Assembly: GCF_014205015.1 (NCBI RefSeq)
Contig: NZ_JACHMO010000001.1
Span: 5,952,001-6,016,000, forward strand
Direction of reading: 5' to 3'
DNA length: 64,000 bases
DNA from: Saccharothrix ecbatanensis
GTDB lineage: Bacteria; Actinomycetota; Actinomycetes; Mycobacteriales; Pseudonocardiaceae
Positions 34,577-44,120 of this stretch are shown here, one piece after another (positions within the stretch are counted from its first letter, which is position 1; each line of letters begins with the position of its first letter). The translations under genes and the position numbers were made by a program. The notes beneath the pieces are model-generated. The model made no database searches. It worked only from the letters and a program-made list of their open reading frames with translations, and was not told the origin of the DNA.

Positions 34577-35652
34577 CCGAGTGCCTGCCACCATCCGTCG
34601 ACCGCCGGGGGTTGATCGACGTCGATCCTCTCACCGGGCCGGGGCACGGCAAGCGGGATTTCGTTCGCCTTCGCCTCCCGCCACACCCGGTCCACCGGCT
34701 CGGACCAGTCGTGGAAGGCCAAGTTGAAAGTGGCCCAGTGCACCGGGATCAGCAGACCACCCTGAACGTCCCGGTGCGCCGCCACGCCTTCCTCAGGCGT
34801 CATGTGGATGTCCGGCCACCCGGGCCCATAGGCGCCGATCTGGATCAGCGAGGCATCGAACGGCCCATGCTCCTCACCGATCCGCTTGTAGCCGTCGAAG
34901 TAACCCGTGTCGCCGCTGTAGTACACCCGGTGCCGAGGCCCCTTCACGACCCACGACGCCCACAGCGTGTTGTCCCTCTTGAAGCCCCGCCCTGAGAAGT
35001 GCTGCGCCGCCGTGGCCACCAGAGTGACCCCCGCCACCTCGTGCGACTCGTCCCAGTCCAACTCCACGATCCGGTGCTCGGGAACCTTCCACCGACGCAG
35101 ATGAGCCCCGATACCCAGCGGAACCACGAAGACCGCGTCCTGGTCCCGGGTCAACGCCCGCACCGTAGGCAGGTCCAAGTGGTCGTAGTGATCATGAGAA
35201 ATCACCACCGCGTCGACCTGCCCCACCTCGTCCAACCGGTGCGGCACCGGGTGCAGCCGACGCGGACCGACCACAGGGGACGGTGAACACCGGTCACTCC
35301 ACACCGGATCGACGAGGATGCGCGCACCGTCGATCTCGATCAACGCCGACGCGTGCCCGTACCAGGTGATGTGCAGCCCATCCGGTGTCCCCACGACAGG
35401 AGGCACCAAGGGCACCTCCCCCACCGGGTGCCGCTGCTGCCCTCCGAACAACAACTCCCGAAACGTCCCAGCCGCGCCATCCGGCATCGTCCGGGTCTGC
35501 GAGGCGTTGTGGAACTTCCCATCCCGATACCGAGGCGACCGCAACACCCGATCACCGCCAGGCTTCCCACCCAAAGCCGAGGGCACATCCCGCGCCGCCC
35601 AAGCGACAGCCCCAGCAGCAAGAGCGAGCAACCCGACCGCGACCTTCTTCAT
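34573..35652 (-). CDS. MBL-fold metallohydrolase (UlaG / NAPE-PLD-like)
   Basis: 359 residues with an N-terminal hydrophobic anchor or signal (V-A-V-G-L-L-A-L-A-A-G-A-V-A-W). The metallo-beta-lactamase fold shows W-Y-G-H-A-S, the metal site H153-D-H155-Y-D157-H158, a later A-A-Q-H-F-S-G-R-G, Y-Y-S-G-D-T-G-Y and V-H-W-A-T-F. This arrangement is like N-acyl-phosphatidylethanolamine phospholipase D-type enzymes, so a membrane lipid phosphodiester substrate is possible (inference). Coupled to the SDR gene downstream. Confidence 0.88.
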   Translation of the reverse strand: MKKVAVGLLALAAGAVAWAARDVPSALGGKPGGDRVLRSPRYRDGKFHNASQTRTMPDGAAGTFRELLFGGQQRHPVGEVPLVPPVVGTPDGLHITWYGHASALIEIDGARILVDPVWSDRCSPSPVVGPRRLHPVPHRLDEVGQVDAVVISHDHYDHLDLPTVRALTRDQDAVFVVPLGIGAHLRRWKVPEHRIVELDWDESHEVAGVTLVATAAQHFSGRGFKRDNTLWASWVVKGPRHRVYYSGDTGYFDGYKRIGEEHGPFDASLIQIGAYGPGWPDIHMTPEEGVAAHRDVQGGLLIPVHWATFNLAFHDWSEPVDRVWREAKANEIPLAVPRPGERIDVDQPPAVDGWWQALG

Positions 35653-35748
35653 GAAGCCTCCAACGCCACATCAGGCGGTACGGGTTCCCCACCACGACGT
35701 GAGCAACCGCACGGAGCCCGAAGCCGCAGACCGACACCCACCGCACGA

Positions 35749-35881
35749 GGCCCGATTTGACATGGGTTCGGGTGCCCCAGGCTGGACGAAGCCGGGCAGG
35801 CATGGCGGACGCACTTCCCGCCATGCCTGCCCGGCTTTGGCCTGCCTGGGGCACCCGTACGGCACCATGTCAAATCGGGCC
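35749..35881. repeat. 133-bp near-perfect palindromic element
   Basis: Outer 17-base arms GGCCCGATTTGACATGG (35749-35765) and its exact complement (35865-35881) enclose further pairing arms: GGGTGCCCCAGGC with its complement, and GCCGGGCAGGCATGGCGG (35791-35808) with its complement (35818-35835 region). The loop is only ~9 bases. The element lies between the stop of pyc and the start of the metallohydrolase gene, both on the minus strand. It could terminate pyc transcription or be a MITE/REP-like insertion. No duplicated target site is obvious. Confidence 0.9.
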
Positions 35882-35918
35882 GGACCGGACCACCCTCTGC
35901 TTCTCCCCTAGCCGACCA

Positions 35919-38900
35919 TCACTCCAACACCACCAACAGATCCCCACCCTCAACCTGCGCCACACCCCGAACAGCCAACCGCTTGACCCGCCCACCCCGA
36001 GGCGCGGTAATAGCGGCCTCCATCTTCATGGCCTCGATCGTCGCGATGGTCTGACCGACCTCCACCACGTCATCCTCAGCCACGCTGGGCGTAACCACCC
36101 CCGCGAACGGCGCCGCGACGTGACCCGGGTTGGTCCGGTCCGCCTTCTCCGCCACCGGCACCTCGGCCGCGATCGACCGGTCCCGCACCTGGATCGGCCG
36201 CAACTGCCCGTTCAACGTGGCCATCACCGTCCGGATGCCACGCTCGTCCGCCTCACCGATCGCTTCCAACCCGATCAGCAGCCGCACCCCGGGCTCCAGG
36301 TCGACCTGGTACTCCTCCCCCGGCTTCAACCCGTAGAAGAAGTCCTTGCTACCCAGCACGCTCGTGTCCCCGTACGCATCGCGATGCGCCTGGAACTCCT
36401 TCGTCGGCGCCGGGAACAACAGCCGGTTCAACGTGCCCCGCCGGTCGTCCTCCAGCCCCTTCAGTTCCTCGTCCGTCAACTCCGCGACGCCCTTGGGCGC
36501 AGCCCGCCCTTGCAACGCCTTGCTCCGGAACGGCTCCGGCCACCCACCGGGCGGGTCGCCCAGCTCACCGTGCAGGAACCCGATCACCGAAGCCGGAATG
36601 TCGAACCGCCCGGGATCGGCCTCGAACTCGACCGGCGAGACCCCCGCACCAACCAGGTGCAGCGCCAGGTCGCCCACGACCTTGGACGAGGGCGTCACCT
36701 TCACCAGCCGCCCGAGCATCCGGTCGGCCGCCGCGTACATGGCCTCGATCTCCTCGAACTTCTGCCCGAGCCCGAGCGCGACCGCCTGCGTGCGCAGGTT
36801 CGACAGCTGCCCACCCGGGATCTCGTGCGAGTACACCCGCCCGGTCGGCCCGGGGATCCCGGACTCGAACGGCGCGTACACCTTCCGCACCGACTCCCAG
36901 TACGGCTCCAGGTCGCACACCGCACGCAGGTCCAACCCGGTCGCCCGGTCCGTGTAATCCGTCGCCGCCACGATCGCCGACAACGGCGGCTGCGACGTGG
37001 TGCCCGCCATCGACGCCACCGCGCCGTCCACCGCGTCCACACCGGACTGGATGGCCGCCAGGTACGTCGCCAGCTGCCCACCCGCCGTGTCGTGGGTGTG
37101 CAGGTGCACCGGCAGGTCGAACTCCTTGCGCAACGCGCTGATCAACCGCGCCGCCGCCGGAGGCCGGAGCAGACCCGCCATGTCCTTCACCGCGAGCACG
37201 TGCGCACCCGCGCCGACGATCTGCTCGGCCAGCTTCAGGTAGTAGTCGAGCGTGTAAAGCCGCTCATCCGGGTTCGACAGGTCCGACGTGTAGCAAAGGC
37301 ACACCTCCGCCACCGCCGTCCCGGTCTCCCGGACGGCCTCGATCGCCGGACGCATCTGCTCCACGTCGTTGAGCGCGTCGAAGATCCGGAAGATGTCGAT
37401 CCCGGTCTTCGTCGCCTCTTCAACAAAAGCGCTGGTCACAGCCTCGGGGTACGGCGTGTACCCCACCGTGTTCCGGCCGCGCAGCAGCATCTGCAAAGTG
37501 ATGTTGGGTACCGCCTCGCGCAACGCCGCGAGCCGCTCCCAGGGGTCCTCGGCGAGGAACCGCAGCGCCACGTCGTACGTCGCACCGCCCCAGGCCTCCA
37601 GCGACAGCAACTGCGGCGCCATGCGAGCCACGTGCGGCGCGATGGCGAGCAGGTCCTTCGTCCGCACCCGCGTAGCCAGCAACGACTGGTGCGCGTCCCG
37701 GAACGTCGTGTCCGTGACGGCCAGCGCCTTGCTCTCCCGCAGCCACCGGGCGAAGCCCTCCGGCCCCAGCTCGACCAGCTTCTGCCTGGACCCGGCCGGC
37801 GGCTCGGCGTTCAGGTCGACCACCGGCAGCTTGACCTTCGGGTCCACGACGGACGGACGCGGCCCGTTGGGCTTGTTCACCGTCACGTCGGCCAGGTAGG
37901 TGAGCATGCGCGTGCCGCGGTCGGCGGAGTGCCGTGCGGTCAGCAGGTGCGGGCGCTTCTCGATGAACGAGGTGGTGACGCGGCCCTCGTAGAAGTCCGC
38001 GTCGTCCAGCACCGCCTGGAGGAACGGGATGTTCGTGGACACGCCCCGGATGCGGAACTCGGCCACCGCGCGACGGGCGCGGGCCACCGCGGCGGAGAAC
38101 GTCCGGCCGCGGCACGTGAGCTTGACCAGCATCGAGTCGAAGTGCGCGCCGATCGCCGTGCCCGCGCCGGTGGTGCCGCCGTCGAGCCGGATGCCGGAGC
38201 CGCCGGGCGAGCGGTAGGCGCTGATCATGCCGGTGTCCGGGCGGAACCCGTTCGCCGGGTCTTCGGTCGTGATGCGGCACTGGAGCGCCGCGCCGCGCAG
38301 CTGGACGGTCTCCTGGCTCAGGCCGAGGTCGTCCAGGGACTCGCCGCCCGCGATGCGCATCTGCGACTGCACGAGGTCCACGTCCGTCACCTCTTCGGTG
38401 ACCGTGTGCTCGACCTGGATGCGCGGGTTCATCTCGATGAAGACGTAGTTGCCGCGCGGGTCGAGCAGGAACTCGACGGTGCCGGCGTTGCGGTAGCCGA
38501 TGTGCCGGGCGAACTTGACCGCGTCGGCGCACATCCGCTCGCGCAGCTCCGGGGCGAGGTTCGGCGCGGGCGCGATCTCGATGACCTTCTGGTGCCGGCG
38601 CTGCACGGAGCAGTCCCGCTCGAACAGGTGCATCACGTTGCCCTCGCCGTCGGCGAGGATCTGCACCTCGATGTGCCGCGGCTCGATCACGGCCTGTTCG
38701 AGGAACACCGTCGGGTCGCCGAACGCCGACTCCGCCTCGCGTGACGCGGCTTCCAGGGCCTCGCGCAGCCCGCTGCGCTCCTCGACGCGCCGCATACCGC
38801 GACCACCGCCGCCCGCGACCGCCTTGACGAACACGGGGAACGTGATGTCGTCGGCGGCCTGGAGCAGGGCCTCGATGTCGCTGGACGGCTCGCTGGACTT

Positions 38901-39296
38901 GAGCACCGGGAGGCCGGCTTCACGGGCCGCGGCGATGGCGCGGGCCTTGTTGCCGGTCAGTTCGAGCACGTCCGAGGGCGGGCCGACGAACGTGATGCCC
39001 GCTTCGGCGCACGCCTTGGCCAGCTCGGGGTTCTCCGACAGGAAGCCGTAACCCGGGTAGACCGCGTCGGCGCCCGCTTTCCGGGCCGCCTTGATGATCT
39101 CTGTGACGGACAGGTAGGCCCGGACGGGATGGCCGGGTTCACCGATCTCGTACGACTCGTCGGCCTTCAGCCGGTGCAGGGAATTGCGGTCCTCGTGGGG
39201 GAAGACGGCAACCGTGCCGGCGCCCAGTTCGTAGGCGGCGCGAAAGGCCCGGATCGCGATCTCGCCGCGGTTGGCGACAAGAACCTTGCGGAACAT
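35919..39296 (-). CDS. pyc: Pyruvate carboxylase
   Basis: Biotin enzyme of 1125 residues making oxaloacetate from pyruvate and bicarbonate. Domain order: biotin carboxylase (1-450; starts F-R-K-V-L-V-A-N-R-G-E-I-A, ATP loop G-G-G-G-R-G-M-R, E-x-N-P-R-x-Q-V-E-H-T), carboxyltransferase (about 510-800; D-T-T-F-R-D-A-H-Q-S and V-H-L-H-T-H-D-T-A-G-G), allosteric linker, and biotinyl carrier (I-E-A-M-K-M-E-A, about 1088-1096). Single-polypeptide alpha4 type. It keeps the mycobacterial rsmD-pyc neighbourhood with two genes inserted. Confidence 0.97.
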   Translation of the reverse strand: MFRKVLVANRGEIAIRAFRAAYELGAGTVAVFPHEDRNSLHRLKADESYEIGEPGHPVRAYLSVTEIIKAARKAGADAVYPGYGFLSENPELAKACAEAGITFVGPPSDVLELTGNKARAIAAAREAGLPVLKSSEPSSDIEALLQAADDITFPVFVKAVAGGGGRGMRRVEERSGLREALEAASREAESAFGDPTVFLEQAVIEPRHIEVQILADGEGNVMHLFERDCSVQRRHQKVIEIAPAPNLAPELRERMCADAVKFARHIGYRNAGTVEFLLDPRGNYVFIEMNPRIQVEHTVTEEVTDVDLVQSQMRIAGGESLDDLGLSQETVQLRGAALQCRITTEDPANGFRPDTGMISAYRSPGGSGIRLDGGTTGAGTAIGAHFDSMLVKLTCRGRTFSAAVARARRAVAEFRIRGVSTNIPFLQAVLDDADFYEGRVTTSFIEKRPHLLTARHSADRGTRMLTYLADVTVNKPNGPRPSVVDPKVKLPVVDLNAEPPAGSRQKLVELGPEGFARWLRESKALAVTDTTFRDAHQSLLATRVRTKDLLAIAPHVARMAPQLLSLEAWGGATYDVALRFLAEDPWERLAALREAVPNITLQMLLRGRNTVGYTPYPEAVTSAFVEEATKTGIDIFRIFDALNDVEQMRPAIEAVRETGTAVAEVCLCYTSDLSNPDERLYTLDYYLKLAEQIVGAGAHVLAVKDMAGLLRPPAAARLISALRKEFDLPVHLHTHDTAGGQLATYLAAIQSGVDAVDGAVASMAGTTSQPPLSAIVAATDYTDRATGLDLRAVCDLEPYWESVRKVYAPFESGIPGPTGRVYSHEIPGGQLSNLRTQAVALGLGQKFEEIEAMYAAADRMLGRLVKVTPSSKVVGDLALHLVGAGVSPVEFEADPGRFDIPASVIGFLHGELGDPPGGWPEPFRSKALQGRAAPKGVAELTDEELKGLEDDRRGTLNRLLFPAPTKEFQAHRDAYGDTSVLGSKDFFYGLKPGEEYQVDLEPGVRLLIGLEAIGEADERGIRTVMATLNGQLRPIQVRDRSIAAEVPVAEKADRTNPGHVAAPFAGVVTPSVAEDDVVEVGQTIATIEAMKMEAAITAPRGGRVKRLAVRGVAQVEGGDLLVVLE

Positions 39297-39665
39297 GCGG
39301 CGTTCCCTCCCGGTTACTCGGCGAGCCCTGCCCGAGAGGGCCTTAGTGGCACCGTCGTGGCAGGACTCGAGGAATCAAGGCACGTTACCGTGCGCTTCCC
39401 GCCCCTCGGGAGTTCCATCCCACGTGACGGACGTCATCGTGATCGGTCACTCTCCCGGCAAGAGCAGGTGCGACCGGGGACCATGCCCGTGGATTCTCCC
39501 TTGCCGGGTCGACCGGCGCAGCCCCCGACACGGTGGGCGGAGTGACAGCCCGTACCTCACGGACCGCCGATCGTCGTTCACCCCACACGTTGGATGACCG
39601 ACTCGTTACGGTGCGTTCGCCGCATCGGGTGACTACGGCTCCCGACTTCTCGGTAGGGTTGGCCC
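39297..39665. other. 369-base divergent intergenic region (pyc / coiled-coil gene)
   Basis: No credible gene. It must hold the divergent promoters of pyc and the coiled-coil gene. Small inverted pieces are seen (CCCTGCCCGAGAGGGC near 39330, TCCCGGCAAG / CTTGCCGGG near 39453 and 39503), but no convincing -35/-10 pair or riboswitch was recognised. Confidence 0.6.
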
Positions 39666-40937
39666 ATGGCCGGGGCTGAAGGGACTGGGCAGCCTGCTGC
39701 CCGCACCCATTTCGACGTCGTTCTGCGCGGGTACAACCAGCGCCAGGTGAACGAGCGGGTGACGCGACTCGAATTCGACCTCAAGCACTCGAACCGGGCG
39801 CGGGAGGCGGCGTCGGCCCAGGTCGCGGAACTGAGCAAGCTCCTCGGCACCACCCGTGCCGAATTGGACAAGGTGAAGTCGCAGCTGAGCAAGCTGGCCA
39901 CCAGCCCGACCAGCGCCTCGAACGTCACCGATCGCGTCCGCGTGATGATGACGTTGGCCGAAGAGGAAATCGCCGATATCCGCCAAGGTGCTCTGGACCA
40001 GGCGAACGCCACCCGCGCCGAGGCCGCGCGCGAGGCCGCCGAGGGCAAGGCGATGCACCAGCGGGCGATGGGCGACCTCGAAGACCGGCGGCGGAAGCTT
40101 GAGGCGTCCCACCAGCAGCGGGCGAAGGAGCTGGAACGCCTGCACGAGGAGCGCCGCAACGAGCTGGAGAAGTCGCTCGAGGAGTTGCGTTCCAAGCTGA
40201 CCGCCGAGCACGACGAGCTGCGGACCAAGCTGAACGGCGAGCACGAGACGCTGCTGGTCGAGGTCCGCGCCGACCGCGAGCGGCTGACCGCCGACTTCGA
40301 GGCGAAGGCGGCGGCGCTGGAGGCGAAGCGCGTCGAGCTGGAGCAGAAGTACAAGGGCTACCACGACGACCTCGACAAGGAGTACGACGAGCTGCGCACG
40401 AAGCTCCGCAAGGAGCACGAGGTGCACGTCGTCGAGGCCAAGGCGGAGGCCGTGAAGCTCCGCGAAGCCGCCCGCGCCGAGACTTCGGAGTTGCGCGCGG
40501 AGACGGAGCGGCAGATCGCCGAGCTGGAGGCCGAGGCGCTGGCCAAGGCCGAGCAGGCGGTGGCCGAGGCCAACGCCAAGGCGGAGCGGACGATCACCGA
40601 GGCGGACGCCCACGCCGACCGTCGCACGACGGCGGCGGACACGAAGCTGGCCGAGCTGCGGCGCGTGCACCAGGCGTTGAGCGTGCAGTTCGCCGCGGCC
40701 CAGGAAGCGGTGTCCCAGGCGGTCGCCACCCTCAGTCCCCTCGATGAGGAGTCGGCCTTGGACACCTCCGAACCGGCGGTCACCGAGCCGGACGACACCG
40801 AGCCGCCGACCGTGAAGACCGTCAAGGCCGACACCAGCGAGCCCTCGCCCACCGAGCCCAAACCCGAGCCCGCGAACCGGTCCGAGCAGACGACCACCCA
40901 ACTGCCGATCCCGAAGTCGACCAAGCGCCCGAAGTAG
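39666..40937 (+). CDS. DivIVA/FilP-like coiled-coil cytoskeletal protein
   Basis: 423 residues. The N-terminal F-D-V-V-L-R-G-Y-N-Q-R-Q-V-N-E-R-V-T-R-L (about 16-35) resembles the DivIVA membrane-targeting region. It is followed by an almost unbroken heptad coiled coil to about 350 (many E-L-E/E-L-R-T-K-L repeats) and a Glu/Pro/Thr-rich tail. Actinobacterial proteins of this type (Scy, FilP, DivIVA relatives) organise polar growth. No enzymatic motif. ATG is shortly after a G-rich stretch. Exact identity (Scy or FilP orthologue) is not claimed. Confidence 0.8.
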   Translation: MAGAEGTGQPAARTHFDVVLRGYNQRQVNERVTRLEFDLKHSNRAREAASAQVAELSKLLGTTRAELDKVKSQLSKLATSPTSASNVTDRVRVMMTLAEEEIADIRQGALDQANATRAEAAREAAEGKAMHQRAMGDLEDRRRKLEASHQQRAKELERLHEERRNELEKSLEELRSKLTAEHDELRTKLNGEHETLLVEVRADRERLTADFEAKAAALEAKRVELEQKYKGYHDDLDKEYDELRTKLRKEHEVHVVEAKAEAVKLREAARAETSELRAETERQIAELEAEALAKAEQAVAEANAKAERTITEADAHADRRTTAADTKLAELRRVHQALSVQFAAAQEAVSQAVATLSPLDEESALDTSEPAVTEPDDTEPPTVKTVKADTSEPSPTEPKPEPANRSEQTTTQLPIPKSTKRPK

Positions 40938-40940
40938 CCA

Positions 40941-40985
40941 CGGAACGCCTACTGCGGGAACGTCGACTGCCGGAACGCCTACTGC
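40941..40985. repeat. Three 15-bp tandem units at the lipoprotein gene end
   Basis: CGGAACGCCTACTGC, GGGAACGTCGACTGC and CGGAACGCCTACTGC run directly together. The third unit holds the stop codon of the minus-strand lipoprotein gene (CTA at 40979-40981). Read on through the stop in frame, the units repeat P-Q-stop-A-F-R, with the middle unit having lost the stop by one base. Confidence 0.85.
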
Positions 40986-41788
40986 GGCAGCTGATCCGCC
41001 GGCACGACCTCGCCCTGATCCGGCACGGTGATCTGCACCGGCTTGCCCCAGTCACGGAACCGCGTGGCGGACTGCTTGACCACCTTGCCGTCCAACTCGA
41101 ACCGGTACTCGGCCCGCACCGGCGCGCTGGTGTCGTCCACCCACACCGACGCGGAGATCTTCACCCCGTACTCGGCCAGCTGCGTGTGCTGCAACTGGGT
41201 GTCCTGGTCCTCGATGACCTTCGCCATCTTCAGCGGGTCCACCACCAGGTCGAACCGGGTCACCGGCACGCCGTCCAGCTGCTCGGCCCCCTTGGCCACG
41301 ATCAACGCGGCCCGCGGCTGCACGTAGTCCAACTCGGCGCCCACCGTGGCGCTGGGCCCGAAGCCCCGCAGCAAGGCGGTCACCTCGCCACCCGCGGCCG
41401 TCGGGTAGAAGCCCCATTTCTTGCCTGCCGGCATCGGCGCGCCCTCGACCTGCACGTACGTGCCGTCACGGACGACCACCAGCGCGATCTTCTTCGGCTG
41501 GCCGCCGGTCGACACGTCCATCGTCATCGACCCGGTCAGCCCGTCGGCGTCCTGCCGCACCGCGCCGTCCACCACGTTCCGGACTTCGGTGGCCTGCCCG
41601 TCGGACGCGAAACCCTCGGTGTGGAACGTCGCGGTGGCCAGCTCGGCCCGCCGCTGCCCGATCCGCTCGGCCAGCACCGCCAGGTCACCCTTGGGCGGCG
41701 ACGACGTGGTGGGAGCCGGCTCACTGGCCGGACCGGCCGTGCAGGCGACCAGCGCCAGCGGGACCAGGGCAAACAGGAAACGGCGCAC
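40979..41788 (-). CDS. LppX/LprAFG-family lipoprotein
   Basis: 269-residue lipoprotein. The signal peptide M-R-R-F-L-F-A-L-V-P-L-A-L-V-A-C has its lipobox Cys at 16. A Ser/Pro/Thr linker precedes a beta-sheet domain (about 40-255) typical of the LppX_LprAFG family, which carries lipids such as lipoglycans and triacylglycerides across the envelope in mycobacteria. Segments Y-V-Q-V-E-G-A and A-S-V-W-V-D-D-T-S-A-P-V-R fit the family. The last codons sit in a 15-bp tandem repeat. Confidence 0.85.
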   Translation of the reverse strand: MRRFLFALVPLALVACTAGPASEPAPTTSSPPKGDLAVLAERIGQRRAELATATFHTEGFASDGQATEVRNVVDGAVRQDADGLTGSMTMDVSTGGQPKKIALVVVRDGTYVQVEGAPMPAGKKWGFYPTAAGGEVTALLRGFGPSATVGAELDYVQPRAALIVAKGAEQLDGVPVTRFDLVVDPLKMAKVIEDQDTQLQHTQLAEYGVKISASVWVDDTSAPVRAEYRFELDGKVVKQSATRFRDWGKPVQITVPDQGEVVPADQLPQ

Positions 41789-41818
41789 AACTCAGGCTAC
41801 CCACACCGCCCTCGAACA

Positions 41819-41936
41819 GCGGTTGCCCCCACCGACCCAGGCACGGCGGTCGCCCCCACCAGCCCAAGCGTCGCCTAAGCCTTCTCCAGGTGCGTCGCCT
41901 AACCCATCTCCAGGTACGCCTAGGCCTTCTCCAGGT
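41819..41936. repeat. Tandem repeats between lipoprotein gene and recG, including copies of the recG tail
   Basis: Three units of the form CGCCTARGCCTTCTCCAGGT start at 41872, 41896 and 41917 (periods 24 and 21). The last contains the recG stop codon. In frame on the minus strand they read L-E-K-A-stop, L-E-M-G-stop, L-E-K-A-stop. Two ~27-base units (GCGGTTGCCCCCACC and GCGGTCGCCCCCACC) precede them at 41819 and 41846. Confidence 0.85.
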
Positions 41937-44106
41937 ACTCCGCCCGCTCGTCGTCCAACATCCCCGCCACCAACCCGGCCAACCCGGGATGCGCGGCCAG
42001 CTCCGGATCGGCCTCCACGACCTCCTGCGCCACCACCCGCGCCTCCGCGATCACGTCCTCGTCCCGCAGCAGCGACAGCATCTTCAACCCCGACCGCCGC
42101 CCGGACTGCGCCGCACCGAGGATGTCCCCCTCACGCCGCAACTCCAGGTCCAGCTGCGCCAGCTCGAACCCGTCCAAAGTGGACTCGACCGCGCGCAGCC
42201 GCTCCATCGTGGACGTGCCGTCCGGCATCTCCGTCACGAGCAGGCAAAGCCCCGGCGCGCTACCCCGGCCGACCCGACCACGCAGCTGGTGCAGCTGGCT
42301 GACCCCGAACCGGTCCGCGTCCATGATCACCATCACGGTGGCGTTCGGCACGTTCACGCCGACCTCCACCACCGTCGTGGCGACCAGCACCTGCACCTCG
42401 TTCGCCGCGAACGCCCGCATCACGGCGTCCTTGTCCTCGGGGGCCATCCGCCCGTGCAGGATGTCGATCCGCAACCCCCGCAACGGCCCTTCGGCCAGCC
42501 GGTTCGCCACGTCCACCACGGCCAGCGGCGGCCGGCGGTCTGCAGCGCCCGTGTCCTCCTTCGGCGGCGCTTCCGCGTCGTCCTCCGACTCGCCGTCCCC
42601 GATGCGCGGGCACACCACGTACACCTGGTGCCCCTTGCGCACTTCCTCGTGGATCCGCTGCCAGGCCCGGTCCAGCCAGCCCGGCTTCGCCGCCACCGGC
42701 ACCACCGACGTGCTGATCGGTGACCGGCCCTGCGGCAGCTCGCGCAGAGCGGACACCTCCAGGTCGCCGTACACCGTCATCGCCACCGTGCGCGGGATCG
42801 GCGTGGCCGTCATGACCAGCACGTGGGGCGTAGACCCGCCGGCACGTCCGCTCAACGCGGCGCGCTGCTCGACGCCGAACCGGTGCTGCTCGTCCACCAC
42901 GACGAACCCGAGGTCGGCGAACTCCACCTTGTCCTGGATCAACGCGTGCGTGCCGACCACGATCCCGGCCTCACCGGACACGATCTCCAGCATCGCCCGC
43001 TTCCGCGCCGGCGCGCCCATCGACCCGGTCAGCAGCGTCACCCGCGTCGCGTGCTCGGCCCCGCCCAGCTCACCGGCCTGCCCGAGATCACCCAACAACT
43101 CCCGCAACGACCGCGCGTGCTGAGCCGCCAGCACCTCCGTGGGCGCGAGCATCGCCGCCTGCCGCCCGGCGTCCACGACCTGCAACATCGCCCGCAACGC
43201 CACGATCGTCTTGCCCGAACCCACCTCCCCTTGCAGGAGCCGGTTCATCGGGTGCTCGCCGGACAGGTCCTGGACGATCTGCTCGCCGACCTCCCGCTGC
43301 CCCGCCGTCAGCTCGAACGGCAGCCGGGCTTCGAACGCGTCCCGCACCAGACCGTCCCGGGGCGGGCACGCGGGCGCGGGGCGGGCCGTGGCCGAACGGC
43401 GGCGCTGCGCCAGCGCCAGCTGCACGGCCATCGCCTCGTCCCACTTCAACCGCTGCTGCGCGACCGTGATCGCGGCCCAGCCGTCCGGCCGGTGGATGTC
43501 CCGCAACGCCTTCTCCAGCGGGATCAGCCCGCGGGCGGCGCGCAACGACTCCGGCAGCGGGTCCTCGCTCACTCCGTCCCACAGCGCGAGCACCTGCTCC
43601 ACGCAGTTGGACACGTTCCACGACTGGATGCCCTGCGCCGCCGGGTAGACCGGGATGAACGCGCCCGCGAAGTCAGCCGCCGCCGCGTCCTCGCCGTCGA
43701 GCACCTGGTAGTCGGGGTGGGCGAGCTGGAGCTTGCCGTTGAACATGCCGACCTTGCCCGCGAACATCGCCTCGCGCCCCGGCAGCAGCTCCCGCTCGAT
43801 CTTCCGCGAGCCGCGCCCGAAGAACACCAGGTGCAGGTCGCTGGTGCCGTCCGTGATCACGGCCTCCAGCAGCTCGCCGCTGCGCGACTTCATCCGCCGC
43901 TGGCGCGCGCTCTTCACACGCGCCTGCACGGTCACGTGCTCGCCCTGCTCCAGCCCGGCGATCTCGGTCAGCTTGCCGCGCTCGTCGTACCGGCGCGGGT
44001 AGTGGCGCAGCAGCTCACCGACCGTGGTCAGGCCAAGGCCGGCCTCCAGCGCGTCGGCGCTCTTCTTGCCGAGCACCGACACCAGCTTGTCGTCGAAGGT
44101 CGTCAT
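41920..44106 (-). CDS. recG: ATP-dependent DNA helicase RecG
   Basis: 728-residue branch-migration helicase for stalled forks. An N-terminal wedge/OB domain (about 55-155) is followed by a helicase core with Walker A G-E-V-G-S-G-K-T, Walker B-type V-V-D-E-Q-H-R-F-G, T-A-T-P-I-P-R-T and the motif VI region Q-L-R-G-R-V-G-R-G. An acidic stretch in the middle (G-E-S-E-D-D-A-E-A-P-P-K-E-D) interrupts the second RecA domain, an oddity of this protein. It follows fakA, as in mycobacteria. Confidence 0.95.
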   Translation of the reverse strand: MTTFDDKLVSVLGKKSADALEAGLGLTTVGELLRHYPRRYDERGKLTEIAGLEQGEHVTVQARVKSARQRRMKSRSGELLEAVITDGTSDLHLVFFGRGSRKIERELLPGREAMFAGKVGMFNGKLQLAHPDYQVLDGEDAAAADFAGAFIPVYPAAQGIQSWNVSNCVEQVLALWDGVSEDPLPESLRAARGLIPLEKALRDIHRPDGWAAITVAQQRLKWDEAMAVQLALAQRRRSATARPAPACPPRDGLVRDAFEARLPFELTAGQREVGEQIVQDLSGEHPMNRLLQGEVGSGKTIVALRAMLQVVDAGRQAAMLAPTEVLAAQHARSLRELLGDLGQAGELGGAEHATRVTLLTGSMGAPARKRAMLEIVSGEAGIVVGTHALIQDKVEFADLGFVVVDEQHRFGVEQRAALSGRAGGSTPHVLVMTATPIPRTVAMTVYGDLEVSALRELPQGRSPISTSVVPVAAKPGWLDRAWQRIHEEVRKGHQVYVVCPRIGDGESEDDAEAPPKEDTGAADRRPPLAVVDVANRLAEGPLRGLRIDILHGRMAPEDKDAVMRAFAANEVQVLVATTVVEVGVNVPNATVMVIMDADRFGVSQLHQLRGRVGRGSAPGLCLLVTEMPDGTSTMERLRAVESTLDGFELAQLDLELRREGDILGAAQSGRRSGLKMLSLLRDEDVIAEARVVAQEVVEADPELAAHPGLAGLVAGMLDDERAEYLEKA

Positions 44107-44120
44107 CCCGGCCCATTCAA

